A stretch of 64,000 nt of DNA from Bacteroidales bacterium (GTDB lineage: Bacteria; Bacteroidota; Bacteroidia; Bacteroidales; F082), in contig JAKSNC010000001.1 in assembly GCA_024400195.1 (NCBI GenBank), positions 1 to 64,000 on the forward strand. The letters are read 5' to 3'. This document shows, piece after piece, positions 1 through 8,601 of the stretch. The notes under the pieces are model-generated. The model had not been told where the DNA came from and did not search any database. It was given only the letters and a program-made list of their open reading frames with translations. Position numbers and translations under genes: made by a program. Within the stretch, counting starts at the first letter, position 1. Each line of letters begins with the position of its first letter.

Positions 1-2621
1 ATCGTTATAGAATTGTGTATTGTCAAGTCTAAACGCACGATAGAATCGCAGCCGAAATCGGTCTCGAAATACTGATAGTATGTTCCGGATTCGATATAGA
101 CGGAATCGTTCCAAACATATTCGTCGCAGCTTTCATCGGTTATTTCTATGAATGGTGCGTTATGAATGGTGAGATGAAGCGTCACAACGGAGTCGCAGCT
201 GTGAATGGTCTCAAAGAACTGCTGATAATCGCCCGATTCGGTGTATGTCGAATCGTTCCATTGATATAATGCGCAAGCTTCGTCGGAAAATTCATAATAT
301 GCCGATTTATGTACAATCAGGTCAAGGTTGAGAATTGAGTCGCAGCCGTGAATCGTCTGATAGTTTCGCGTATAGAAACCTGATTCGGTGTATATCTCGC
401 CTTCCCACTCATAGAAATCGCATGCGACGACGGATGTATCAATCGTTATAGAATTGTGTATTGTCAAGTCTAAACGCACGATAGAATCGCAGCCGAGAGT
501 CGTTTTGAAATACTGATAATATGTTCCCGAACGTCTATAGATGGAGTCATTCCAGATATATTTGTCGCAACTCTCATCTGTTAATATCACATTCTTTTCG
601 TGACCGACAGTAAGATGCAGGGTAACGATGGAGTCACAGCCGTGTACAGTCTCAAAGAACTGCTGATAATCACCTGTTTCAGTGTATATCGAATCATTCC
701 ATACATAAGGTCCGCATACGGTGTCAAAGACATCGCAATTAACCGTTTTGTAAATAGTCAGGTCGAGATTAAGGATTGAGTCGCAGCCATAAACGGTCTC
801 GTATATTTTCGTATAACGTCCCGACTTGATGTAGTATTCTCCTTCCCAATAATAATAATCGCATGCTTCAGCCGTAAAATCCTGAGTGATAGGATGATGT
901 ACATGCAGATTTATGTATATTGTCGAATCGCAGCCGTGTATAGATTGGAAATATTGGTGGTAAGTTCCCGACTCGGTATAGACAGAATCGTTCCAATAGT
1001 AGATGTCGCAGCAGTCTATATCATAGAGGGCGGTCGTAGATTTGTTCACCGTAAGATGTAGAGTTACGATAGAATCGCAGCCGCCTTGTGAGACATATTC
1101 CTTAACATAATCGCCGGACTCTTGATAAACAGACCCGTCCCACGCATAGATGTCGCACGTATCTACAAACAGTTCTATATCATAAGATTGGTGTATCGTC
1201 AAATCCAGATTCAATATTGAGTCGCAGCCGTGAATCGTCTGATAGTTTCGCGTATATAATCCTGATTCCGTGTATGTTTCGCCTTCCCACTCATAGGAGT
1301 CGCACACTTCGGCACTGAAGTTCTGAATAAAGGAATCGTATATCGAAAGATGGAGGCACACCACTGAATCGCAATCGAAATACTGATAATAAGTTCCAGA
1401 TTCGATATAGACGGAATCGTTCCAAACATATTCATCGCAGCCTTCATCGGTTATTTCTATGAATGCAGCGTTATGGATGATGAGATGAAGCGTCACAACG
1501 GAGTCGCAGCCGTGAATGGTCTCGAAGAACTGCTGATAGTTGCCAGATTTGGTATATGTCGAATCATTCCATTGATAAAATTCGCAAGCTTCGTCGGAAA
1601 ATTCGTAATATGCCGATTTATGTACAATCAGGTCAAGGTTAAGTATTGAATCGCAGCCGTGAATAGTCTGATAGTTTCGCGTATAGAACCCCGATTCGGT
1701 GTATATCTCGCCTTCCCACTCATAGGAGTCGCACACCTCGGCACTGAAGTCCTGACTAAAGGAATCGTATATCGAAAGATGGAGACACACCACTGAATCG
1801 CAGCCGAAATCGGTCTCGAAATACTGATAGTATGTTCCAGATTCGATATAGACAGAATCGTTCCACACATATTCGTCGCAGCCTTCATCGGTTATTTCAA
1901 GGAAAGCCGCCTTATGGATGGTGAGATGAAGCGTCACAACGGAGTCGCAGCCGTGGATGGTCTCGAAGAACTGCTGATAGTCGCCAGATTCGGTATATGT
2001 CGAATCGTTCCATTGATATGATTCGCAAGCTTCGTCGGAAAATTCGTAATATGCCGATTTATGCACAATCAGGTCAAGGTTGAGAATTGAGTCGCAGCCG
2101 TGAATCGTCTGATAGTTTCGCGTATAGAAACCTGATTCCGTGTATGTTTCACCTTCCCACTCATAGGAATCGCATGCGACTACGGATGTATCAATCGTTA
2201 TAAAATTGTGTATTGTCAAGTCTAAACGCACAGTCGAATCGCAGCCGAAATCTGTATAGAAATGTTGATAATAAACGCCCGACTCTGTATAAATGGAATC
2301 GTTCCACTTATAAGAATCACAAGATTCTTCTGAAATTTCTACAAGTTGGGATTTATGAACTGTCAGATGTAAGGTTGAGATGGAATCGCAACCTTCCTGT
2401 GTGATATATTCCTTAGAATAATCTCCCGATGTCTTGTAAACAGTTCCGTCCCACGTATAACTGTCGCAGACTTCTTCTGAAAATTCAGTCTCTATAGGAC
2501 CTGTATCGACCAACAAGTTCATGGTAACAACGCTGTCACATCCAGTAACATTTTCATATATTCTCGTATATTGGCCTGATTTTGTGTATATTTCGCCATC
2601 CCATTCATAATAATCGAGGCA
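1..2621 (-). repeat. Tandem 147-bp coding repeat array (17 full units plus a partial unit)
   Basis: Unit starts (Cys codon, minus strand) fall at 2621, 2468, 2321, 2174, 2027, 1880, 1733, 1586, 1439, 1304, 1157, 1010, 863, 716, 569, 422, 275 and 128. Spacing is 147 bp except for the first unit (153 bp) and the unit at 1439 (135 bp, a 12-bp in-frame loss near 1372-1376). Units group into an A-B-C order of 441 bp: bases 1 onward nearly repeat bases 442 onward, and the same set recurs at 2174-1734 and 1733-1305. The units at 1157-570 are more diverged. Confidence 0.92.
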
Positions 2622-4274
2622 TGTTGCTGCCGATATTTCGTTGTAAACCGTATGTCCTATGCGGAGCACCGCCTTCAGCGTATCAACGGCATCATCAATA
2701 CATGGCGAATCTGTTTTTTCTATTACAAGAGTGATATTATAAGTGCCCTCACCGGCGTATGTGTGATGTGCCGTTGGTCCGACATGTGTCGTTCCGTCAC
2801 CGAAGTCCCACGTCATATTTTTGAACTCGTAGTTGGCGTTTCCTTCAAAATCGACCACCGCCGTATCGCAGACATGAAATCCGTCGAAAGCCTCTTCCAT
2901 CGGGACTCCGTTAACAACAATGGTATGATTGAGTATGTTAGCTTTTGTTCCCACTGCATAACCATAGCTTTCGTGATAACCGAGTCCGTAAACGTGGGCC
3001 ACGAATCCGCATTTGTTGTTCTGCAGGCGGTGAGAGCCATGAGGCACCTCAACCCTTGCATAAGAATACTTCGATTGTCCCGGGACACTATAAAACTGCG
3101 AGCCGATATTCACTCCGTCAAGAAATGTTTCTCTTTTGTGTGCCGTTTCTACGACGATATTTACATAATGATGACTTACGTTTTCTGTCGCAAAAGAACT
3201 GAATACGACGTCATTCATCCTCTGCTCCACAGGATTGTTGAGAATAACGGACGGGTCGCCATATTCGTAAAACTCACCTCCCGTTGTAGGATAATATTCT
3301 GCCCCGGTGATATATGTGTAACAGCAGGCCGGCTGGGTCGTCTTGACATAAACGGCTGATGACAGAGCTGATGACACGAGATCATACATCTGAGATTCTC
3401 CGGCATTAAGCGTCGTGTTGTATGTGTTGCCTATATAAACCTTACAGTTGTCTTCAAGAGCCGTGATGCAGTATTTGTCCCTATTCCTCGAATTGGATCC
3501 TGTGACGATGAAGTTCTTTCCCCAATATGCAGTCGGCATAGCTTGTTCCTCAACATGGTCAACGAAACCGGAACCCAATGGTATCTGAGCACCTTCATGT
3601 CCCGCCAAAACAAGAATCTTGGCACAATTACGAGCCGTGATTCTCGTTCCCGACAAGTCATCAGTTCCTGCAGCATAATAACACTGTCCGCTGTTCAAGG
3701 TCTTGGTATATGTAACACCTGCCTGATGCACAATTGACGACCAATAAGAACTATCATCGTAAATTCCAGCCTTCGGGGTGATGTCTATCACGGTGTTGTC
3801 TTCGACTGCCACGACAACAAACTGCTGTCTGTAACCATTTCCACCTATTGATTCAGGGAAAGTCTGAATCATATAATCGTCAAGAAGGGCATTGACTGGC
3901 AGTACGTTGGTTGCATCAAAAGTCTTCGCGACGAAATTCGACAAATAAAGTGACACTGTATCGGTAGTGGTCATAAACAAACCCTTATTCTGAATTGCGT
4001 CACTTGTCATATTCAGAGCCTGAGATTGTGGTATGGAAACTTCCACCAACCCGTTAGCCGGCACAGTGAACGACTTGCTCCATCCGTTATTCGGATTAGA
4101 CACCACTCCCGAACACGACCGCGGGCCACTGACTATCAACGATATATCAGCATCATCATGATCCCCGTTATTTAAAAACGTCAACAAGAAATATTTTCCC
4201 ATACTTGAAGGTGTCTGAGCAAAAGCCACCACCGACACCATCACCGCGACTAACAAACAAATTATCCTTCTCAT
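1..4274 (-). CDS. Giant secreted repeat protein (IgGFc-binding-like head, PKD domain, tandem 49-aa repeats), C-terminus off window
   Basis: The frame starts at ATG 4272-4274 and stays open to base 1, giving at least 1424 residues with no stop. Residues 1-20 are a signal peptide ending in AFAQ. Residues about 20-460 resemble the IgGFc-binding N-terminal domain of Bacteroidetes surface proteins (pattern of PVEQ, NIVV, LDGV and YGYAVG blocks). A PKD domain follows with WDFGDGT at about residue 489. From residue 552 there are 17 complete units and one partial unit of about 49 residues, each with a CDSY-W start, a Y-T-E-S-G core and a second GCDS cysteine. Such arrays are typical of large adhesin-like proteins exported by Bacteroidetes; secretion by the type IX system is an inference because the C-terminal sorting domain is outside the window. 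It lies 20 bp after folA on the same strand. The ligand is unknown. Confidence 0.85.
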   Translation of the reverse strand, partial: MRRIICLLVAVMVSVVAFAQTPSSMGKYFLLTFLNNGDHDDADISLIVSGPRSCSGVVSNPNNGWSKSFTVPANGLVEVSIPQSQALNMTSDAIQNKGLFMTTTDTVSLYLSNFVAKTFDATNVLPVNALLDDYMIQTFPESIGGNGYRQQFVVVAVEDNTVIDITPKAGIYDDSSYWSSIVHQAGVTYTKTLNSGQCYYAAGTDDLSGTRITARNCAKILVLAGHEGAQIPLGSGFVDHVEEQAMPTAYWGKNFIVTGSNSRNRDKYCITALEDNCKVYIGNTYNTTLNAGESQMYDLVSSALSSAVYVKTTQPACCYTYITGAEYYPTTGGEFYEYGDPSVILNNPVEQRMNDVVFSSFATENVSHHYVNIVVETAHKRETFLDGVNIGSQFYSVPGQSKYSYARVEVPHGSHRLQNNKCGFVAHVYGLGYHESYGYAVGTKANILNHTIVVNGVPMEEAFDGFHVCDTAVVDFEGNANYEFKNMTWDFGDGTTHVGPTAHHTYAGEGTYNITLVIEKTDSPCIDDAVDTLKAVLRIGHTVYNEISAATCLDYYEWDGEIYTKSGQYTRIYENVTGCDSVVTMNLLVDTGPIETEFSEEVCDSYTWDGTVYKTSGDYSKEYITQEGCDSISTLHLTVHKSQLVEISEESCDSYKWNDSIYTESGVYYQHFYTDFGCDSTVRLDLTIHNFITIDTSVVACDSYEWEGETYTESGFYTRNYQTIHGCDSILNLDLIVHKSAYYEFSDEACESYQWNDSTYTESGDYQQFFETIHGCDSVVTLHLTIHKAAFLEITDEGCDEYVWNDSVYIESGTYYQYFETDFGCDSVVCLHLSIYDSFSQDFSAEVCDSYEWEGEIYTESGFYTRNYQTIHGCDSILNLDLIVHKSAYYEFSDEACEFYQWNDSTYTKSGNYQQFFETIHGCDSVVTLHLIIHNAAFIEITDEGCDEYVWNDSVYIESGTYYQYFDCDSVVCLHLSIYDSFIQNFSAEVCDSYEWEGETYTESGLYTRNYQTIHGCDSILNLDLTIHQSYDIELFVDTCDIYAWDGSVYQESGDYVKEYVSQGGCDSIVTLHLTVNKSTTALYDIDCCDIYYWNDSVYTESGTYHQYFQSIHGCDSTIYINLHVHHPITQDFTAEACDYYYWEGEYYIKSGRYTKIYETVYGCDSILNLDLTIYKTVNCDVFDTVCGPYVWNDSIYTETGDYQQFFETVHGCDSIVTLHLTVGHEKNVILTDESCDKYIWNDSIYRRSGTYYQYFKTTLGCDSIVRLDLTIHNSITIDTSVVACDFYEWEGEIYTESGFYTRNYQTIHGCDSILNLDLIVHKSAYYEFSDEACALYQWNDSTYTESGDYQQFFETIHSCDSVVTLHLTIHNAPFIEITDESCDEYVWNDSVYIESGTYYQYFETDFGCDSIVRLDLTIHNSIT

Positions 4275-4294
4275 TGTATAAATTTATCTGTTGG

Positions 4295-4798
4295 TTAATT
4301 GTTTTTTCTTTCCCAAACTTCAAATCTATATGAATAATCTACCTTCGAATCATCATCAATAACATGTAAATCAACAAGTTCCCATTCATCAAAATTAATA
4401 AACGGGAAATATGTGTCGGCTTCGAAGCTCTTCTCTATCCTCGTCAGATAAAGTTTGTCAGCCATTGGCAGAAACTGCTCGTAAATCATTCCGCCACCCA
4501 TTATAAAGACTTCTTCCTCATTGCTCACGACTTTCAGTGCATCATTTATAGATGTGACGAGTTCAAAGCCTTCCGGAGCCTTTTCCAAACGGTCAGATAT
4601 AACTATGTTGCGGCGGTTTGGAAGTGCCTTCTGGCCCGGCAGAGAGACGTATGTATTGTGTCCCATCACGACGCAATGTCCCGAGGTCACCTCTTTGAAA
4701 TGCTTTAAGTCGTTGGAGTTATGCCATATAAGCTGACCTCCTTTGCCTATAGCCCTATTTTCCGCTATCGCGACTATTATTGAAATCGTGGTTTTCAT
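4295..4798 (-). CDS. folA: Dihydrofolate reductase
   Basis: 167 residues, the usual size for chromosomal DHFR. It reduces dihydrofolate to tetrahydrofolate with NADPH in the cytosol, recycling the dihydrofolate made by ThyA. Visible motifs are the IVAIAENRAIGKGG start strand, LIWHNSNDLKHFK containing the active-site Trp and acidic Asp, VVMGHNTYVSLP, the NRRNIVIS strand and the IMGGGMIYEQFLP NADPH-binding loop. I chose ATG 4796-4798 because the family begins at MKTTISIIVAI; a longer frame to 4846 would overlap thyA and adds no conserved residues. The Arg often found in the MGR-T-E-S motif is His here. It lies 31 bp downstream of thyA, so the two are probably cotranscribed. Confidence 0.97.
   Translation of the reverse strand: MKTTISIIVAIAENRAIGKGGQLIWHNSNDLKHFKEVTSGHCVVMGHNTYVSLPGQKALPNRRNIVISDRLEKAPEGFELVTSINDALKVVSNEEEVFIMGGGMIYEQFLPMADKLYLTRIEKSFEADTYFPFINFDEWELVDLHVIDDDSKVDYSYRFEVWERKNN
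4321..4328 (-). promoter_or_regulatory. Possible -7 box for the giant repeat protein
   Basis: The minus strand reads TAGATTTG, fitting TAnnTTTG, inside the 3' end of folA and about 46 bp before the repeat-protein start. No clear -33 TTTG is seen at the right spacing, so this is weak; the gene could simply read through from thyA-folA. Confidence 0.3.
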
Positions 4799-4829
4799 AT
4801 TTATATCATTATCGTTTACGTTATCTATT

Positions 4830-5657
4830 TTATACCGAGACCTCACCCTTTATAGGCGGATAAGGATTATAGTCTTCCAATTTAAAATCCTCATATTTGA
4901 ACGAGAAAATATCCTTAACTTCGTGATTTATAATCATCTTCGGCAGTTGTCGCGGCGTTCTCGACAGTTGCAGTTTGACCTGTTCCAAGTGATTGTTGTA
5001 GATGTGCACGTCACCGAAAGTATGGACAAAATCGCCGAGTTTCAAGTCGCACACCTGAGCCGTCATCATCGTCAGAAGCGAATATGACGCGATGTTGAAT
5101 GGTACTCCGAGAAACACATCGGCACTGCGCTGATAAAGCTGGCACGAGAGACGACCGTCGGCCACGTAAAACTGGAAGAAGGCGTGACACGGAGGCAACG
5201 CGGCCTTACCGTTTGCGACATTAGCGGCAAAATCTTTCGACTTCTCATCCGGCAAGACACAAGGATTCCAGGCTGTGACAATGTGTCGACGGCTGTTCGG
5301 ATTGTTTTTAAGGCTCTCCACCACTTCCTTTATCTGGTCGCAGCCCTGATTATTGAAATTACGCCATTGTGCGCCATAAACCGGACCGAGATTACCGTCA
5401 GAATCAGCCCATTCGTCCCATATCGACACATTGTTGTCGTGCAGAAACTTGATATTGGTATCGCCGCTGAGCAGCCATAAAAGTTCATAGATTATTGATT
5501 TCAAATGAACTTTTTTCGTTGTGAGAAGCGGAAATCCGTCGTCAAGATGAAATCGCATCTGATAACCGAACACGCTGATGGTCCCCGTGCCTGTGCGGTC
5601 GCCTTTCTGAACGCCGTTATCGAGAATATGCTGTAGAAGATCGAGATACTGTTTCAT
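4830..5657 (-). CDS. thyA: Thymidylate synthase
   Basis: 275 residues; converts dUMP and methylene-tetrahydrofolate to dTMP and dihydrofolate. The N-terminus carries the GDRTGTGT phosphate loop and [10 protein letters not shown]. The catalytic Cys lies in [12 protein letters not shown], followed by the [16 protein letters not shown] dUMP-binding block and the [12 protein letters not shown] motif. A short extra loop of about 15 residues sits between TAWNP and LPPCH; it is compatible with known size variants of the family. ThyA and FolA as neighbours is the common bacterial arrangement. The start codon 5655-5657 follows directly on a short noncoding repeat, which separates it from the nucleoside transporter. 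Confidence 0.98.
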   Translation of the reverse strand: MKQYLDLLQHILDNGVQKGDRTGTGTISVFGYQMRFHLDDGFPLLTTKKVHLKSIIYELLWLLSGDTNIKFLHDNNVSIWDEWADSDGNLGPVYGAQWRNFNNQGCDQIKEVVESLKNNPNSRRHIVTAWNPCVLPDEKSKDFAANVANGKAALPPCHAFFQFYVADGRLSCQLYQRSADVFLGVPFNIASYSLLTMMTAQVCDLKLGDFVHTFGDVHIYNNHLEQVKLQLSRTPRQLPKMIINHEVKDIFSFKYEDFKLEDYNPYPPIKGEVSV

Positions 5658-5725
5658 GGACGATTGGATGATTTGACAATTGGACTATTTGACGATTGGA
5701 TGATTGGACTATTGGATGATTGGAC
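5658..5725. repeat. Short degenerate tandem repeat between thyA and the nucleoside symporter
   Basis: The 68-bp gap is built almost entirely from variants of the words ATTGGATG and ATTGGACT/ATTTGAC repeated seven or so times. It holds no gene. Such intergenic microrepeats are frequent in Bacteroidetes genomes; function is unknown. Confidence 0.85.
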
Positions 5726-6994
5726 TTATTTTGATGTTTCGGGGGTGTGTTTGTATTTGAAGACGATGGCAAACACGATGGCGATGACGAGTGCATAGGC
5801 TGCAAACACATACCACGACGATTGCCAGCCTGCCGTTCTCGCAACTGCATCGGTCTGTGAATAGACGTAGTTGTTGATTACCGCCTGTGCGCCAAGCGTT
5901 CCGATAGTGGCTCCTATACCATTGGTCATGAGGAAGAACAGGCCTTGCGCTGACGAACGGATGCCTGTATCGGTTTCCTTATCGACAAAAAGCGAGCCGC
6001 TGATGTTGAAGAAGTCGAAGGCTACACCATAAACGATGCACGACAAGACGAAAAGCCATACTCCGCCGCCAGGATTTCCGAGTCCGAAAAAGGCGAAACG
6101 AAGAACCCACGCGAACATTGCGATAAGCATAACCTTCTTCACACCATATCTCTTAAGGAAGAACGGAATAAGAAGAATACACAATGTCTCCGAAACCTGC
6201 GACAACGATATAAGAATATTTGCGTGCTCGACTCCGAATGTCCCCGCGAACTCAGGCATATCACCAAAACTCGTGATGTAAGGATTCGCAAAGCCGTTTG
6301 TTATCTGCAAAGAGACACCCAGAAACATTGAAAAAATGAAGAACAACGCCATCCTCTTTTCTTTGAAAAGCGAAAAAGCCCTCAATCCTAACGCATCGAC
6401 AAACGATTTTCCTCCGACGGTGCTGATCGGGCACATCGGCAAGGTAAACGCATAGGCGGCAAGAACGACACCAATGCATCCGCTGACCAAAAACTGGCTC
6501 GCCGTAGGCTGGAATCCGAGTAAATCGACACACCACATGGAGACGATAAATCCGATTGTGCCGAACACCCTGATTGGCGGGAAAGTCTTAACAGTATCAA
6601 GACCGGCTTTGTCGAGTGCGTTGTAAGCCACAGAGTTAGACAAGGCGAGAGTCGGCATGTAGAAAGCCACTCCGACAGTGTATAGCGCGAAAAGTTTGCC
6701 AAATTGGACAGTATCACCAGCCTGCAAACCATAAAAACCGGCGGCTATCATCGCGACACCAGAGATTAGATGACAGAGTCCCAATGTCTTTTGCGCGGGA
6801 ATCCATCTGTCGGCGATTATACCCATAAGGGCCGGCATAAAGATCGACACTATCCCCTGCACGGAATAAAACAAGCCTATTTTCGACGCGAGGCCGTGAC
6901 CTGCGAGATATGTCCCCATACAAGTCAAGTAGGCTCCCCAAACGGCAAACTGCAGAAAATTCATCACAATCAAGCGAAACTTGATGTTTTTCAT
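5726..6994 (-). CDS. Nucleoside:proton symporter, NupG-type MFS
   Basis: 422 residues from ATG 6992-6994, close to E. coli NupG (418). The start MKNIKFRLIVMNFLQFAVWGAYLT lines up with the NupG N-terminus, so I prefer it to the frame start 30 bp upstream. Twelve hydrophobic segments can be read, with the MFS loop GIIADRWIPAQK between helices 2 and 3 and a GIRSSAQGLFF motif in the second half. The likely role is proton-driven uptake of nucleosides across the inner membrane, feeding salvage; this fits its place upstream of thyA and folA. Substrate range (purine versus pyrimidine, or xanthosine as in XapB) cannot be told from sequence reading. Confidence 0.88.
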   Translation of the reverse strand: MKNIKFRLIVMNFLQFAVWGAYLTCMGTYLAGHGLASKIGLFYSVQGIVSIFMPALMGIIADRWIPAQKTLGLCHLISGVAMIAAGFYGLQAGDTVQFGKLFALYTVGVAFYMPTLALSNSVAYNALDKAGLDTVKTFPPIRVFGTIGFIVSMWCVDLLGFQPTASQFLVSGCIGVVLAAYAFTLPMCPISTVGGKSFVDALGLRAFSLFKEKRMALFFIFSMFLGVSLQITNGFANPYITSFGDMPEFAGTFGVEHANILISLSQVSETLCILLIPFFLKRYGVKKVMLIAMFAWVLRFAFFGLGNPGGGVWLFVLSCIVYGVAFDFFNISGSLFVDKETDTGIRSSAQGLFFLMTNGIGATIGTLGAQAVINNYVYSQTDAVARTAGWQSSWYVFAAYALVIAIVFAIVFKYKHTPETSK

Positions 6995-7059
6995 ACCATT
7001 ACTTGGTAAAGAACAACTTTCCATCTTCTGATTTATTTGAAATAATAAATAACAAACTA

Positions 7060-7067
7060 CAAAGTTA
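7060..7067 (-). promoter_or_regulatory. -7 box of the nucleoside symporter
   Basis: The minus strand reads TAACTTTG, matching the Bacteroidota TAnnTTTG element, 65 bp before the chosen start codon. No convincing -33 TTTG was found at 19-21 bp. Confidence 0.5.
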
Positions 7068-7187
7068 ACGATTTTATCAAAACGATTTATCTGATTTTTG
7101 ACCTTTTTGACTTTTTGACCTCTCTTTACTTTCTTAACCTTTCTTAACCGTTTGAACGGTTTAATGTCGAAGGTCTAAAAACATTCC

Positions 7188-7220
7188 GAATTACGAATTA
7201 CGAATTACGAATTACGAATT
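7188..7220. repeat. Heptamer repeat GAATTAC, four copies plus a partial copy
   Basis: Four perfect GAATTAC units (7188-7215) plus GAATT (7216-7220) lie downstream of trmN6. Just beside it (about 7094-7119) is a TTTTTGAC-type run. The 265-bp gap 6995-7259 otherwise holds only the symporter promoter. Confidence 0.9.
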
Positions 7221-7259
7221 CGATCTTCGACCTAAATCAGCAATCGGTATGTTAAAAAG

Positions 7260-7973
7260 TTATGGAATCCACAGATAATAATCATCCAAAAAATCGTAAT
7301 ATTCCTGAGTGAAGGAATGGTCGGCACGCCTTATCGTGAAGTATTCGGTGTAAACGCGCCCCTCTTTCTTTGTAAACTCCATATTTATCCTGTTGTAATC
7401 GCGGCCTTCGACAGGAATGATTCTCATCTCATTGCGAAGAAAAAGGCCTTTATCAGAAGCTTTTTCCATGAACGACTTCGCCTCCAAAGCAGGCAGCACC
7501 AAAACGAAACGTCCGTCGTCCTTCATCAACGTCGTCGCAACGTCAATCAAATCGCTGTAAGAAAGGCTGTCGGCATGACGCGCGATGCCCTTCCGCACAT
7601 CGTTCGGCTTCGTAAAATCGACAAAATACGGAGGATTTGAGATTATGAGGTCGTATTTTTTATCCGTAATCTTTGCAAAATGTCGCACATCGTCTTCAAC
7701 AACAGTCAGTTTGTCGGGCCACGGCGTTCCAAGAAAATTTTCGGCGGCTTCCTCACACGAGTCATGGTCAATCTCGACGGCATCACAATGCGCAATGCCT
7801 TTCTGCGCAAGCATCATCGGTATCAGGCCGCAGCCGGTACCGACATCCAAGACCTCATCATCGGCGGAGACATCAGTCCAGCGCGAAAGCATTATCGAGT
7901 CAGTTCCAATCTTCATTGTGGAACGATGATGATGTAGATGAAACTGCTTGAAGAAAAACGGGCGCGTGTCCAT
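7260..7973 (-). CDS. trmN6: tRNA1(Val) (adenine(37)-N6)-methyltransferase family protein
   Basis: 237 residues, a class I SAM-dependent methyltransferase of the TrmN6/YfiC group. Motif I is VLDVGTGCG (residues 41-49), the acidic end of strand 2 is AVEIDHDS, and the N6-adenine signature NPPY is at residues 113-116. The N-terminal FKQFHLHHHRSTMKIGTDSIML is characteristic of this group. The enzyme methylates A37 next to the anticodon of tRNA1-Val in E. coli; the target here is inferred from family membership. It starts 2 bp after the rimM stop, so both belong to one RNA-maturation transcript. Confidence 0.9.
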   Translation of the reverse strand: MDTRPFFFKQFHLHHHRSTMKIGTDSIMLSRWTDVSADDEVLDVGTGCGLIPMMLAQKGIAHCDAVEIDHDSCEEAAENFLGTPWPDKLTVVEDDVRHFAKITDKKYDLIISNPPYFVDFTKPNDVRKGIARHADSLSYSDLIDVATTLMKDDGRFVLVLPALEAKSFMEKASDKGLFLRNEMRIIPVEGRDYNRINMEFTKKEGRVYTEYFTIRRADHSFTQEYYDFLDDYYLWIP

Positions 7974-7975
7974 CT

Positions 7976-8503
7976 CTACAAATCCAAATACATGTCTATC
8001 AGACCTTCCGGAGCGTTTATTTTGAGAACCTTCGCTTCGATGTCGAGTTCCTCAACGAGGTCGTCGTGAAACGGAATCAGGACTTCCTTGCCGTTCATCA
8101 AAATCTGGAGAACGCATTGAGTAGGATTCTCCATTACATCAGTAATCTTACCGATATTTCCCTTCACAGAATCAATAACTTCAAAGCCTTTCAAGTCTTC
8201 AACGAGGATTTCGCCGTCTTCAAGTTCTGGACGCATCGATGACGGGAGATAGACCGATTTTCCGATAAGTGTTTCGGCTTTTTCCAAAGTATCGAAATCG
8301 GAAAACGACACGAATATCTTTTTATCCTGAAGCACGCAATCAGTAATAAAATAAGGGATTTTGGCACCATTAACGTCAAGCATGACGTATTTCAGCCCGT
8401 CGCCGTAATCGACATTGTCATCATCGACACGCAGAGTAACTTCGCCTTTCAGCCCGTGTGTCTTCACAATTTTTCCAAAATAAAAAAAGTCTTCCTTTTC
8501 CAT
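7976..8503 (-). CDS. rimM: Ribosome maturation factor RimM
   Basis: 175 residues. RimM binds S19 in the 30S head during late assembly. The N-terminal beta-barrel starts with FYFGKIVKTHGLKGEVTL, the family signature; the C-terminal PRC-barrel part contains the DLKGFEVID and LIPFHDDLVEELD segments. Size matches the usual 165-180. It heads a two-gene unit with trmN6. A TATTTTTG box lies just upstream and the start codon is 22 bp from it. Confidence 0.97.
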   Translation of the reverse strand: MEKEDFFYFGKIVKTHGLKGEVTLRVDDDNVDYGDGLKYVMLDVNGAKIPYFITDCVLQDKKIFVSFSDFDTLEKAETLIGKSVYLPSSMRPELEDGEILVEDLKGFEVIDSVKGNIGKITDVMENPTQCVLQILMNGKEVLIPFHDDLVEELDIEAKVLKINAPEGLIDMYLDL

Positions 8504-8524
8504 TATTGATTTTCAAAATTTGCG

Positions 8525-8532
8525 CAAAAATA
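8525..8532 (-). promoter_or_regulatory. -7 box of rimM-trmN6
   Basis: The minus strand reads TATTTTTG followed by CG, fitting TAnnTTTG. If used, the leader would be only about 15 nt. It lies in the 98-bp divergent gap with the plus-strand metal transporter. Confidence 0.45.
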
Positions 8533-8601
8533 CAAAATAAGGCGTTATCGTGCCTATGTATCAAAAAAATTCGCAATTTTGCGGCTTAAAAAAAAGCTTT
8601 T

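Noticed and set aside
1211..1888. Minus-strand open frames at 1211-1447 and 1628-1888 inside the repeat array
   Set aside because: They are out-of-frame readings of the same 49-residue units; the long frame with signal peptide and PKD uses a different phase (codon low base divisible by 3).
1..2621. CRISPR-like repeat array
   Set aside because: The spacing is 147 bp, in phase with codons, and all of the unit is conserved; there are no variable spacers.
2652..3359. Plus-strand open frame of 235 codons antisense to the repeat protein
   Set aside because: It has no recognised motif and lies wholly opposite a clear coding region.
4799..4846. Longer N-terminus for folA
   Set aside because: The added 16 residues overlap thyA and match no DHFR start; ATG 4796-4798 fits the family.
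5617..5850. Frame reading through the ATTGGA repeat
   Set aside because: Its repeated N-H-P-I-V-Q words are only the translated microrepeat.
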